Assembly (NCBI GenBank): GCA_054601695.1
Contig: BAAHQB010000025.1
Coordinates: 434,001 to 498,000, forward strand
From: Amorphochlora amoebiformis
Lineage: Eukaryota > Cercozoa > Chlorarachniophyceae
Reading direction: 5' to 3'
DNA: 64,000 nucleotides
How positions within the stretch are numbered: the stretch's first letter is position 1; the number at the start of each line of letters is the position of its first letter. Below the pieces are notes generated by a model that was not told the origin of the DNA, ran no database searches, and worked only from the letters and a program-made list of their open reading frames with translations. Position numbers and translations under genes: made by a program. Positions 1-20,240 of the stretch are shown piece after piece.

Positions 1-52
<52 letters not shown>
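1..52. repeat. (TA)n tract at left edge
   Basis: Uninterrupted TA dinucleotides run from the window edge to about base 52. The tract is cut by the window end, so its true length is unknown. Confidence 0.95.
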
Positions 53-57
<5 letters not shown>

Positions 58-81
58 TATTCATATCTTTACAGGTATATT

Positions 82-262
82 GTTAATGCAACGCGGATTT
101 AGAGACGGCACACCGAAACCTATAGCACAAAGATAGACGATAGTACGACAACTGTTAGATCAAGCTCCTCGAGAAGGCCTTTAATGGTCGGAACCCATGG
201 GTGAACCCATGGAGGAAGAAATTAAGTAGGAATAATAGGAAGCAACTGGTTCCCACACATGA
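82..262. repeat. Dispersed repeat family, copy 1
   Basis: A non-TA island of about 180 bp that shares ordered blocks with 55750-55985 and more weakly with 34735-35000. The shared blocks are ggcacaccg followed by acc.atagc near one end, and ggaaccca followed by ggaggaag and aattaagta near the other. The blocks keep the same order and orientation as in copy 3. No coding capacity is evident. It could be a SINE- or MITE-like element; I saw no clear terminal repeats. Confidence 0.5.
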
Positions 263-282
263 CTCACCCTAAGTTGGATTAC

Positions 283-307
283 CTGTGGTATACCACACCG
301 CTGCGCA

Positions 308-360
<53 letters not shown>

Positions 361-1149
361 GTATGATATATATATATATGTACATTAGCATGTAAATACA
401 GTCGTTTGAATAGAGCATGTAATCTAATATATACATGAGTGTGCGTTTATGTACTGATGTACTCACTAACCTGGAGTCCCAAGAGAGTCGACTGAGAACC
501 AAAATGGCGGGAACTCAACAGGTTCGCTTTTCCTGATCACGACCACGTTCATTAACACGAATCTTGACTAGTTTCAAAAAGTTATCATGCTTACCGGATT
601 GCGTCACGGTGAGACTTGACCTCAACACGGTAGCCGATGAGGGATACATCCTGTTGGGTGAAAGTGTAAGTGAATATTTCCGAGCCGTAATTTTCAAGGT
701 TCTGACGAATATCGGCTACCGGGTTAGGATGAACGGTACACACGGGCGTGACTTGAAGATTCGCTGCAATTTCGGCTAAAATAGATGCTCTGGGCCCCTC
801 ATGACTGCGAAAGGAGATATGAGTGCGCGAAGATGTCGGTCATAATCGGGATTGTAGATGTTTGGAAGTGTTCATTTGAAAAAATTCACTAACCGTTCAA
901 TCATCTGATTGAGGTTAAACTCGCTGGCCTGTCCATGCCAAGCATCCACTGTCGCGCTCCAAACCTGCTTCGGGAGAGAAGAATCACTGCTTGAAGGCAA
1001 TTGTGACCGGAGAGAAAAGGCCAGAATAAAAGGAGCGAGTATCAGATGAATGATGAAGTTAGAGATGATCGACAGAGGGATATTATCACGAAGGAATGGT
1101 GGAACAGACTTACGGGAGCTACAAAAAGCAGTGCAAAGACGCCCGCCAT
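283..1149 (-). CDS. Unrecognised multi-exon protein with signal-peptide-like start, 3' end not found
   Basis: Five phase-compatible exons on the minus strand: 1149-1114, 964-894, 804-595, 562-471 and 309-283. Exon 1 encodes MAGVFALLFVAP and ends at a strong gtaagt donor, so it looks like a secretion signal. The other exons give readable protein, with pieces such as DAWHGQASEFNLNQMIER, TPVCTVHPNPVADIRQ, FTQQDVSLIGYRVEV and SEPVEFPPFWFSVDSLG. Introns are 149, 89, 32 and 161 nt; only the last holds a TA tract, and the 32-nt one is unusually small. The final donor (gtaatc) opens phase 1 and no further exon was found before base 61, so the 3' end is missing or outside the window. I do not recognise the family. 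The splice phases and the clean frame in 595-804 support a real gene; the start codon is less certain. Confidence 0.45.
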
Positions 1150-1690
1150 TGCGCGTCTCGGTTTGAATTGTTTGAGTGTACGGAGACCGATATATTAAAG
1201 AAAATCATGATTTTCCCCAGTTTATTTTGCGCAGAGCCAAAAATAGCTGAAGAGCACTCGAAAGCTTTCTCCTTTTCAAGCTGTCACGCAAGGTGACTGT
1301 TTGTCATGCTGGGTGACTTATTGAAGCCGAAAACATAATTTGAGGACAGATAATTCTGCGGTTGGATGAATTCCACAACGCCCGCCTGTTCATGACTCTC
1401 ACCAACATACGTACATGAAACATGTTACCAAAATGGTAACTGACCTTCGAGTGAACACCAATGTCAAGTGATGACATTTTCACGTTCCCGCCACGTGTCT
1501 GGGAGCGGATTTACTGAGATGGATGGGGTGTTATGCGTGGGATTGGATATGTTTTATATGCGTGACTCTTTGGGTTACATAAGTAGCTTAGTAGTGAATG
1601 CTAGAGAAAATATGGCAGTATATAAATTATGTAATAAGTTAGCTTAATGACCCAACGAGTCATCCTCCTCCGAATACCTATCAATACATA
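1150..1690. other. Non-repetitive 5' flank of the left-end gene
   Basis: About 540 bp of mixed-composition DNA upstream of the minus-strand start at 1149. I saw no open frame longer than about 66 codons and no exon with convincing splice sites. It may hold the promoter and 5' UTR of the left-end gene. Confidence 0.4.
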
Positions 1691-2118
<428 letters not shown>

Positions 2119-2267
2119 TATATACCACGGTATCTAGACAGATTCTAGAGTATAGATGTTATATGTCTAGCTGCTCTAGCAAGCCAGTATATACATATTA
2201 TAAATATATATATATCAAATGTGATGCACAATGCATAAACTTTGAGACCTTTACCTCATAAATAATT

Positions 2268-2314
<47 letters not shown>

Positions 2315-2780
2315 ATATTGGTCATATAGTCTAGATCATGAATATTGTAATATTATCTAGTTATCATGACTGGTCTACTGGTATAAACATACAATCTTCA
2401 AGAGTATATATAAATATAATTGTATTATTGATATAGTCTAGATAGTAAACCTAAAGCTAATGAATCATATGATCATGTCAAGCCTATAACTAAATAATAA
2501 AATTTTCCAGTAATTACTAGAATTAAGGACCATCTTCAGTGAGAGCTATCTATACCCTAGATACCAGTATAGCTAGTCATTAGAGTCACAGACTCACTCT
2601 AGTCAATATATCAGACCATCATTCAATGACTACTTTTCAATTCTAGCAATTGTATCCTGTGAATACTCAATATACAGGCCCGAGGTCATATATATCTAGA
2701 ATCTAGAGTATATAGCCGTAGACGTGACTACGAACTCTAGTAACACGGTTACTATCCGATTGAACCCCACAATTGTAATA
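2119..2780. other. CTAG-rich intergenic DNA
   Basis: Mixed AT-rich sequence in which CTAG and its extensions (tctaga, ctagat, actagt) recur every few tens of bases. No credible exon was seen on either strand. Similar DNA lies at 43640-44300 and 49735-50400. Confidence 0.5.
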
Positions 2781-3104
2781 GAAAAACACGATTATGATAT
2801 AGGTAAAGCTTGTATGAATTTCAACTCGATAAAGTAAGAAGATCAAATTGAAACACCAACTGGGTAATATGCATAAGCCAGGGCAAAATATATATATATA
2901 TATTTACAGGATATATCTAGTATATATACATCCTCCAAAAAAAATAAAAATGAAATAGCATTCGTAGCTCAACTCTCTCCCGTCATCGCCTTCTTTTCGA
3001 CAAATAGAGTAAATCTGAACGTTTTAAATATATATATATATATATATATATATGAATATTATATATATATACACACATATATATATATATATATATATGA
3101 ATAT

Positions 3105-3140
<36 letters not shown>

Positions 3141-3229
3141 AATTACGATAGCACCTCTCAACTTTTTTCTGTTTGGCAAAAACACGATCGAAGTATGAAG
3201 AAGCAGCTACAAAGTACCCGCACCATCTA

Positions 3230-3275
<46 letters not shown>

Positions 3276-3293
3276 AATGTATGTATAAATACA

Positions 3294-3333
<40 letters not shown>

Positions 3334-3419
3334 CATGGTAGTATGAAGCAGAAGCTACGATTTTATAAATAAATATATATATATATATATTTATTTATAT
3401 TTATGATATGAGTCTACAC

Positions 3420-3456
<37 letters not shown>

Positions 3457-3810
3457 TATACATACAATATATATATATATATATATATATTATAAATACA
3501 TGTATACTACACTTTACTACACAATCAATAATTATCACACCTTCCAGGAGCTCCAGCCCATAAGTTAAATCTCCCATTCCTCTCCTATATAAACAATAAA
3601 CAACCTTATTACTAACGAACTTAACCATCAATCATCTTTTCTTGGCTTAATATTATTACGCTAGCATATGTTCTAGCAACGTATTACTGTAGTAATCGTA
3701 ATTAGCATTACATTAACATTCGTACTAGCTACATGCTACGGTAGTAATCTTGAGCGTAGTAATCGTAGTCGCAATATAACTAACCGTAGTTATAACCATT
3801 GTTAATGAAT
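2781..3810. other. TA tracts and short unassigned islands
   Basis: TA runs alternate with 60-190 bp islands. The island at 3650-3800 contains several imperfect copies of gtagtaatcgtaat. The island at 3150-3230 might be an exon but has no clear donor and acceptor pair. No gene is called. Confidence 0.4.
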
Positions 3811-3814
3811 ACCT

Positions 3815-3880
3815 TTATTTTTGCGGATGGAGGGGGTGGGTTAGGGTCTGGTTGAGAGAAGATAAGAGAGTTTTTGCGTC
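3815..3880 (-). CDS. Candidate terminal exon of an unknown minus-strand gene
   Basis: After a ccag acceptor the minus strand reads [20 protein letters not shown], then K and TAA at 3817-3815. The upstream side is a TA tract, as at real exons in this window. No partner exon in matching phase was found, so the call rests on one acceptor and a 21-codon frame and could be chance. Confidence 0.22.
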   Translation of the reverse strand, partial: DAKTLLSSLNQTLTHPLHPQK

Positions 3881-3897
3881 CTGGTTCGATGTAAATT

Positions 3898-5002
<1,105 letters not shown>

Positions 5003-5015
5003 TATATACCAGTCG

Positions 5016-5096
5016 TTATCTGTAACGATTGTAAGGCGTCCCCCGGGCTGTAAAACCCGATGAATAGACCGGAAAAAATCTGTTTAGATGTTTGCT

Positions 5097-5165
<69 letters not shown>

Positions 5166-5230
5166 TATATCATATACATATGTATATATATATATATATA
5201 TATAAATACATACATACATATATATTTATG

Positions 5231-5305
<75 letters not shown>

Positions 5306-5370
5306 ATTTCATATGCATATATATATTTGATATATACATAAGTATATACATACATATATATTGAATATTC

Positions 5371-5424
<54 letters not shown>

Positions 5425-5425
5425 C

Positions 5426-5460
<35 letters not shown>

Positions 5461-5542
5461 ATATATGTGTATATGTGTGTGTATGTGTATAATACATGCA
5501 CATATATAACATATATGTATGTATATATATATATAGTATATA

Positions 5543-5584
<42 letters not shown>

Positions 5585-5603
5585 ATATATATAGTATATA
5601 TAG

Positions 5604-5646
<43 letters not shown>

Positions 5647-5698
5647 GATAAATATTACCGAGTGTCAGCAGATGAGTACCCTGAGAGGTCAATTTGCC

Positions 5699-5775
<77 letters not shown>

Positions 5776-5842
5776 TGTGAATACATTTGTTGTTGCATCC
5801 TTTTCTTCACAGCTAATTTCTTCTTTTGACATACATATATTT

Positions 5843-5886
<44 letters not shown>

Positions 5887-5999
5887 GCTCTCCTGAGGCT
5901 ACTAAGTATGTTACGAGGTTACAATACTAGGTCTCTATGAGTATGATGCATATGTATTAGGTTTTAGTTTTACCTGAAAGGAGTTCCAACCAGTGCCAT
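5016..5999 (-). CDS. Possible 42-residue protein, three exons
   Basis: Exons 5999-5974, 5697-5659 and 5079-5016 join in phase (2, 2, then stop) to give 42 residues beginning [18 protein letters not shown] and ending [11 protein letters not shown] before TAA. The donors are gtaaaa and gtaata; the acceptors tacag and acag follow TA tracts. The composition (Tyr, Arg, Gly, Ser, Phe) is unlike the repeat-derived frames around it. Small proteins of this style occur among ciliary microtubule inner proteins, but that is only a resemblance. There is no acceptor just upstream of the ATG, which supports 5999 as the start, although an earlier coding exon cannot be excluded. Confidence 0.4.
5090..5640. 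repeat. (TA)n intron block with (TG)n
   Basis: Nearly continuous TA repeat between exons 2 and 3 of the 42-residue gene, with a tgtgtgtg run at about 5286-5305. No other feature was seen. Confidence 0.85.
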
Positions 6000-6019
6000 G
6001 TATAATATATTATATATAG

Positions 6020-6063
<44 letters not shown>

Positions 6064-6142
6064 TAAATGGTATGTATAATATGTGTGTGTATATAAGTGT
6101 ATAAGTAAGAATGTATACGAGTGATTTTATATTTATAAATTG

Positions 6143-6186
<44 letters not shown>

Positions 6187-6194
6187 ACAAATAC

Positions 6195-6245
<51 letters not shown>

Positions 6246-6302
6246 CACATGTAATATACATATGTAGATAAATACATAAATATTACAGACATATAAACAC
6301 GC

Positions 6303-6339
<37 letters not shown>

Positions 6340-6432
6340 ATATATAAACGTAAATGTATATATATATATAATATCATGTTTACACCTTAGATTCATACAT
6401 CATATATGTATTTACATCTCTCTCTCTCTCTC

Positions 6433-6484
<52 letters not shown>

Positions 6485-6536
6485 TATGTGCATATTATAC
6501 ATACAAATGTCCACACATACAAACCAAACACGCTCT
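6000..6536. repeat. TA tracts with (CT)n
   Basis: TA runs with short unique pieces and a pure tctctc run at about 6418-6436. No exon was seen. Confidence 0.8.
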
Positions 6537-6829
6537 TACGCGCGCGCGCGCGCGCGTGCGCGCGCGCGCGTGAGTGCCAAGCACATACCATCATTCACAC
6601 TTTTCCCGGCTTGGTTCACCAAACACATATGTAGCGCGCGCGCGCGCGCGCGCGCGCGCGCGCGCGCGCGCGCGAGAGCGCGAGAGAGAGAGCGCGCGCG
6701 CGCGCACGCTCCACGCGCACCTCTCCGACACGCGCACGCGCGCGCGCGCGCATCTCGCGCGCGCGCGCGCGCGCACACACACGCGCGCGCGCGCGCGCGC
6801 GCGCGCACGCGCCGCTCCACACGCGCGTG

Positions 6830-6836
<7 letters not shown>
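6537..6836. repeat. (CG)n block, strong Z-DNA candidate
   Basis: Several long runs of pure CGCGCG (about 6540-6571, 6634-6674, 6735-6772, 6782-6808), mixed with CA and GA steps and flanked on both sides by (TA)n. Alternating CG is the strongest known Z-DNA-forming sequence and is rare in eukaryotic DNA because of CpG loss. The only unique insert is at about 6572-6633. Confidence 0.95.
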
Positions 6837-6895
<59 letters not shown>

Positions 6896-6922
6896 CATAT
6901 ATATACATACATACATACTTAC

Positions 6923-6971
<49 letters not shown>

Positions 6972-6982
6972 TATACCCGTGC

Positions 6983-7074
<92 letters not shown>

Positions 7075-7081
7075 CATATAT

Positions 7082-7134
<53 letters not shown>

Positions 7135-7182
7135 ATATGTATATATATATATTTATTTATTTATAATTACACATACATATAT

Positions 7183-7257
<75 letters not shown>

Positions 7258-7454
7258 TGTATGTTTTTATGCATGTAAAATATTATACTACGTATATGTA
7301 TATATATATACATATATAAATGTATATATATATATATATGTATATATATGTATACGTGTATGTATATATATATATTATATTTAAGTCGTATATTTAATAG
7401 ATATACATACAAACATAACCCTATACATATTATGCTACAAATATGTACATAAAT

Positions 7455-7509
<55 letters not shown>

Positions 7510-7540
7510 GTATATATGGAAGGTATATGTCTACATTCAT

Positions 7541-7573
<33 letters not shown>

Positions 7574-7585
7574 ATGAATATATAC
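6837..7585. repeat. (TA)n block
   Basis: Long TA runs with (CA)n at 7186-7200 and unique snippets at 7260-7290 and 7380-7460. No exon was seen. Confidence 0.9.
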
Positions 7586-7586
7586 T

Positions 7587-7622
7587 TCATATTCTAAGCT
7601 TAATAGTACCCGGACTTAACAG
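7587..7622 (-). repeat. Echo of the 3' edge of exon 7862-7754
   Basis: On the minus strand this reads LLSPGTIK, similar to WLKPNSIK at the end of the upstream exon, with TA repeat on both sides. It is a diverged partial copy of the exon's 3' edge placed downstream of it. Confidence 0.45.
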
Positions 7623-7645
7623 TATATATATATATATATATATTG

Positions 7646-7694
<49 letters not shown>

Positions 7695-7753
7695 TTTACA
7701 TATACACATGTATATGTATATAGTATAACTCAATACATGCAACATATTTTCAC

Positions 7754-7867
7754 CTTAATAGAATTAGGCTTCAACCAATTCTTAAGAATCTCTCTGGCAT
7801 CTCCAGCTAATACCCATAGATTATCCACCTGTGTGACTATGCCACGTGTCACGGTCCGATATCTGAT

Positions 7868-7917
<50 letters not shown>

Positions 7918-8398
7918 TCTATATTACGATCTATCAAGCCTGAACTCATTCGCAATCCAAAAGCATTTATTCTCGCTTGCCTTGGCCTGGGATACTGCCC
8001 ACTAACGGTTAGGGTTAGGGTTAGGGTTAGGGTTAGGGTTAGGGTTAGGGTTAGGGTTAGAGGGTTAGGATCTGCTTATTCAACAGGTTAGCAGAAGGGC
8101 AGGGTTGATGTTAGGGATTGAGTTAGGGTTGGGGTTGTTAGGGTGAGGGTTAGGGTAAGGTTAGGGTTAGGATTAGGGTTAAGGTTAGGGTTTGGTTCGG
8201 GTTTGGGTAGTGATAGGGTCAGTGTTAGGATTTGGGGTAGGGTTAGGGGTTTAGGGTGATGGTGGTTAGGGTTTTGTTAGGGATATGAGAGTTGGTATAG
8301 GGTTGGGTTAGGGCTAGGATTAGGTTAGGGATAGTTGGTGGTTTGTGTATATGTATATAGGTATGCATATATATATTATATATATATATATATAAGTA

Positions 8399-8429
<31 letters not shown>

Positions 8430-8772
8430 GCATGTTTATACGTGTATATGTATGTATACATACATATATAATATATGTATATATATATATATATATAACA
8501 CCTCCCCATTTCCAGCCCCTAGCTCCAGCATGACGGGCAGTTGACCATTTACGGAATCTTCTGAATTTTCCGGCTTTTTTTTGGGCGATTTCGCTGAATC
8601 TTTCGACTTTTTATTGGGTGATTTTGCTAATCCTTCCGGCTGTAGGTGCGGGTCGTTCGGGGGTGTGATCCGAAGGAAACCCTCAGGGTCGAACTGGGGT
8701 TATATATACATACATATATATATATATATATATTATCTTATATATACGTATTTATACATACATATCTACATA

Positions 8773-8812
<40 letters not shown>

Positions 8813-8905
8813 TTTATATATATATACATACACATATACACATGTATGTATACATATATATATATACACATATACATTACAGTCATGTTACATACATATT
8901 CAATA

Positions 8906-8953
<48 letters not shown>

Positions 8954-9025
8954 AATATGTATGTAACATGACTGTAATGTATATGTGAAAATATATATGT
9001 ATACATACATGTGTATATGTGTATG

Positions 9026-9057
<32 letters not shown>

Positions 9058-9512
9058 CATACACATATACTTATTTATTATTACATAATGTATGTGCACA
9101 TATTACGCATGTTCAAATAGATTTATATTTGTAGTAAATTACTCTATATATATATACATATAAATATATATATATATATATATATAATATGTATATAATA
9201 TATATATATGTGTATATGTATGTATAACATACATGCAACATGTTAAAAAAAAAAAACACGTTCACACTTTCAATCCATACACACACACACACACACACAA
9301 ATACACATACATACATGCATGTAAAAATCAACATAATAAGCTTAGATATATGCAGTATTCAAAAACAATATGCTCACACTATCGGATATTTTCTTCTCTA
9401 CTGACTTCAGACTCCATCCCCCCCTCCCCTCCCCCTCTCCAGCCGCCTTAATAATGTTTTTAAGTCCAAATTTCTCGACTAATGTTTTCGTCACACTAAC
9501 TGCCTGTGTTTT

Positions 9513-9574
<62 letters not shown>

Positions 9575-9850
9575 ATGGGTGTGTATGTATGTATGTATGT
9601 ATGTATGCATGTGTTATGTGTAAGTGTTCTGTATGTATGCATGTGTTATGCGTGTGCATATGTATGTGTACGTATTGTAGACACATACATAGATACATAA
9701 ACACATATATACACATACATACATACATACCCTCGCATGTATGTATGTATGTCTGTGTCTTATGTATGCATACATGTGTTATGAGAGAGTGTTTACATTT
9801 ATGCATGTGAAATGTATGTATGTGTTTGCGTACATACATACACACGAATA

Positions 9851-9895
<45 letters not shown>

Positions 9896-10083
9896 TATAT
9901 ATATATATATACATCGTGAGTCTGAGGATGATAGCAATACAGTCTCTGGAACCCCATAAGTCCTGAAAATATGTCATAATTAGGGTTAGGAATAGGCCGT
10001 GAGGGTTAGCGTTAGGGTTAGGGTTAGGGTTAGGGTTAGGGTTAGAGTTTTGAAGTTCGGCATAAGGTTAGGGTTTCGAAATA

Positions 10084-10134
<51 letters not shown>

Positions 10135-10314
10135 GATTAATTAGGTTACGGTGGTGTTACACTGAGGTTAGGGTTGGAGTTAGGGTTAGGGTCAGCGTTA
10201 GGGGTAGGGTTAGCGTTAGGGTTAGGGTTAGCGTTAGGGTTAGGGTTAGGGTTAGGGGTTTTCGCCTGCAGATCTTTTTATCTGATCCTTAGAGTATGCC
10301 TACATACATTATAT

Positions 10315-10402
<88 letters not shown>

Positions 10403-10445
10403 GCAAAACTCCAAATAATTCCATATCCTCTCTATATGCTCAATC

Positions 10446-10498
<53 letters not shown>

Positions 10499-10516
10499 TA
10501 ATATATATATATATAT

Positions 10517-10585
<69 letters not shown>

Positions 10586-10749
10586 CACATATATAAATGT
10601 GTGTGTATACATATACACATATACATAATACTCATATATACGTACCTCGAATTTATTCCACACCCTTCTCTATCTGCTCAACCCGATATATTTATATATA
10701 TTATCTATATATATATATATATGTATGTATAATATATATACATATATAT

Positions 10750-10788
<39 letters not shown>

Positions 10789-10875
10789 GTGTGTATATGT
10801 ATATGTGTATATTATATGTATATTGTATATATACCTCCAATGCTTTCAAATCCCTCTCTATCTGCTCAACCCGAC

Positions 10876-10926
<51 letters not shown>

Positions 10927-10981
10927 TATATAGATATATATACCTCTGATGCTTTTAAATACCTCTCTATCTGCTCAACCC

Positions 10982-11054
<73 letters not shown>

Positions 11055-11069
11055 ATTATATATACACAG

Positions 11070-11107
<38 letters not shown>

Positions 11108-11666
11108 CATGTATAATATATACCTCTAATGCTTTCAAATCCCTCTCTATCTGCTCAACCCTATGAGCTCTATATGCAGCATTAGATTCCGCCCTCGACC
11201 TAATCACCAACATTAGGATTAGGATTAGGGTTAGGATTTGGATTAGGGTTAGGGTTAGGTTAGGACTAGGATTAGCGTTAGGGTTAGGGACATAATTGGG
11301 TTAAGATTACGGTTAGGGTTAGGGTTAGGGTTAGGGTTTGGATAGGTTATAGGGTTAGGGCTAGGGTTAAGAGTCAGGGTTAGTAGCTAGTATGGGCTAT
11401 TGTTAAGTCAGAAGCTCGTTAAGGTTAGGGTTAGGGTTAAGCTTAGAGGGTTAGGGTTACGATTAGAGGGTTAGGGTTAGGGCTAGGGTTAGGGTTAGGG
11501 CTAGAGCTTTGGTTAGAGTTGGTTAGGGTTAGGGTTAGGGTTAGGGTTAGGGTTAGGGTTAGGGTTAGCGTTAGGGTTAGGGTTAGGATTAGGGTTGGGA
11601 ATAACGGAATAGGATTAGATTAAGGTTTGGATAAGGATTGAAGATCACATATATTTCTCGAATATC

Positions 11667-11714
<48 letters not shown>

Positions 11715-11810
11715 TTGACCTCGAAACGAGAAGTGAATAGAAATATGTAGAGGTTGTTACAATTGTATGTAAAAACATATATATATATATATATACACGT
11801 ATATATATAC

Positions 11811-11864
<54 letters not shown>

Positions 11865-12039
11865 TTATATATATATATACATATATATATATATACATGT
11901 GTGTATATATATGTATATTACTTGTCCTGGTTGCGTGAACCCCATCCCCTCTGTCCCCCGCTCGTCCCGCTCGTTGACTCTATGGTCTTTGATTCCTATA
12001 ATTATTATATACATATATACATACATACATACACATATA

Positions 12040-12088
<49 letters not shown>

Positions 12089-12204
12089 TATACATATATA
12101 CATACATATATAACATGTATATATATTTACACATGTAATGTACATGTGTACATGTATATATATGTGTACACATGTATATTTATTTGTGTGTGTGTATATG
12201 GGTA

Positions 12205-12288
<84 letters not shown>

Positions 12289-12381
12289 ATTACATTTAAA
12301 TATAAATATACATAGATATATATACTATACCTTGTCCGATTTGTTACACAAGACTCTTGCGCGCTCGATTGCTGTTTTCGC
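7754..12381 (-). CDS. Coiled-coil protein with TrmB-like SAM methyltransferase domain, partial
   Basis: Nine minus-strand exons join in phase: 12381-12331, 11995-11922, 11199-11124, 10299-10266, 9962-9913, 9503-9378, 8693-8502, 7986-7928, 7862-7754 (257 codons, both ends open). Residues 1-78 are charged and partly coiled coil ([13 protein letters not shown]). A basic Lys/Ser/Pro linker precedes [11 protein letters not shown] (about 191-201), the SAM-binding motif [12 protein letters not shown] then matches the acidic second strand and [17 protein letters not shown] the GDA motif of tRNA m7G46 methyltransferases. The diagnostic FPDPW-like segment was not found, so the end is missing, or reading through gives a stop at 7732-7730. 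Exon 10299-10266 would use a GC donor. Telomere-like arrays sit in the introns. Family assignment is inference; the motifs are visible. Confidence 0.55.
8004..8335 (+). repeat. Interstitial telomere-like array (TTAGGG)n
   Basis: At least eight perfect TTAGGG units at about 8008-8060, followed by about 270 bp of degenerate ggttag-type units. It lies inside the intron between exons 8693-8502 and 7986-7928 of the methyltransferase gene, so the transcript would carry CCCUAA. Confidence 0.9.
8340..8500. repeat. (TA)n intron tract
   Basis: TA runs with a few unique bases; it ends at the donor of exon 8693-8502. Confidence 0.85.
8826..9026. repeat. Large imperfect palindrome (inverted repeat)
   Basis: The left core arm at about 8869-8906 (acattacagtcatgttacat then acatattcaata) is the reverse complement of about 8947-8986. 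Outer arms 8826-8861 and 8991-9026 also pair. The centre near 8926 is (TA)n. The total is about 200 bp, with arms unlike the simple repeat around them, so pairing is not a trivial result of TA self-complementarity. It lies in the intron between exons 9503-9378 and 8693-8502. Confidence 0.9.
9040..9370. other. Intronic mixed TA, (CA)n and unique DNA
   Basis: TA runs, a poly(A) run at 9245-9256 and a (CA)n run at about 9281-9299. No exon was seen. Confidence 0.6.
9510..9900. repeat. TA, TG and TATG tandem repeats
   Basis: A TA run, a (TG)n run at about 9556-9573, and then repeated gtatgtatgcatgtgttatg units at about 9590-9800. Intronic. Almost the whole stretch alternates purine and pyrimidine. 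Confidence 0.8.
9978..10075 (+). repeat. Interstitial telomere-like array (TTAGGG)n
   Basis: Six near-perfect TTAGGG units at about 10010-10045 with degenerate flanks, in the intron of the methyltransferase gene. Confidence 0.85.
10158..10262 (+). repeat. Interstitial telomere-like array (TTAGGG)n
   Basis: Alternating TTAGGG and TTAGCG units directly adjoin the proposed GC donor of exon 10299-10266. Confidence 0.85.
10403..10988 (-). repeat. Array of four 3'-edge echoes of exon 11199-11124
   Basis: Copies at about 10942-10984, 10833-10876, 10644-10688 and 10408-10450 each resemble the last 40 nt of the exon (minus-strand protein [13 protein letters not shown]) plus its donor, separated by TA tracts. 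All lie downstream of the exon in transcript direction. The two nearest the exon match it best, the third and fourth progressively less. Confidence 0.85.
11213..11640 (+). repeat. Interstitial telomere-like array (TTAGGG)n, degenerate
   Basis: About 430 bp of TTAGGG and variants, including eight or more perfect units at about 11525-11570. It begins beside the acceptor of exon 11199-11124, so on the minus-strand transcript it is CCCUAA next to the 3' splice site. Confidence 0.9.
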
Positions 12382-12384
12382 CTT

Positions 12385-12850
<466 letters not shown>

Positions 12851-12857
12851 CCAATCC

Positions 12858-13641
12858 AACCCTACCCTAACCCCTAACCCCTAACCCCAACTGTTAACCC
12901 CAAACCCTAACCCTAACCCTAACCTTAACCCAAACACTAACCCTAACCCTAACCCTAACCCTTTATCTAACCCTAACCCTAACCCTTACCCTAACTCTAA
13001 CCCTAACCCTAACCCTAACGCTAACCCTAACCCTTACCCTAACTCCAACCCTAGCCCTAACCCTAAACCTACCCTAACCCTAACCCTAACCATAACTCTA
13101 ATCCTAACTCTAGGCCTTACCCTAACACTAACAACTCTAACCCTAACCCTAACCCTTACCCTAACCCTAACCCTAACCCTAACCCTAACCCTCACGGCCA
13201 TTCTAACCCAAACCCTAACAATAATCCTAAACCCATCTCTAACCCAAACACCGAACCCTCTCCCTAGCCCCATGGCGCTAACCCCTTACCCTTAACCCCA
13301 ACCCTAACCCTAAACCCCACCGCAACCCCAACCCTAACACCTAACCCGAAGTCATAACCCCAACCCCTAAACACTAACCCGAAGACATAAACCTAACTCC
13401 TAACACTAACCCTAATCCCTAACCCTAACCCTAATCCCTAACCCTAACCCTAATCCCTAATCCTAACCCTAACCCTAACCGAAACTCCAACCCTAACCTT
13501 AACCCTAACCCTAACTCTAACCCTACCTCTAACCCTAGCCTAACCTTAACCCTAACCCTAACCCTAACCCCAACCCTAACCCTAACCCTAACCCTAACTC
13601 TAACCCTAACCTTAACCCTAACCCTAACCCAAACCCTAACC

Positions 13642-13650
<9 letters not shown>
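12858..13650 (-). repeat. Interstitial telomere-like array (CCCTAA)n, about 790 bp
   Basis: The longest telomere-like block in the window: CCCTAA on the plus strand with many variants (ccctaac, cctaatc, ccgaac). Its orientation is opposite to the TTAGGG arrays at 8.0-11.6 kb. It abuts the stop codon of the PPR gene at 13642, so the 3' UTR of that gene probably runs into it. Confidence 0.95.
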
Positions 13651-19871
<6,221 letters not shown>

Positions 19872-19984
19872 TGCATCAGCCTTGTTTGACCGCTTTGGTG
19901 TGTCGCTGGTAGTTGTGCGTGAGTTTGAGATGTATGAGTTCAGTTTTTGTATTGTGTTTGAGTGTATTATTTGTGTGTAAATAT

Positions 19985-20240
<256 letters not shown>

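Noticed and set aside
6486-7278. Arg-Ala rich frames over the (CG)n block
   Set aside because: Repeat translation with both strands open; no splice sites or unique protein segment.
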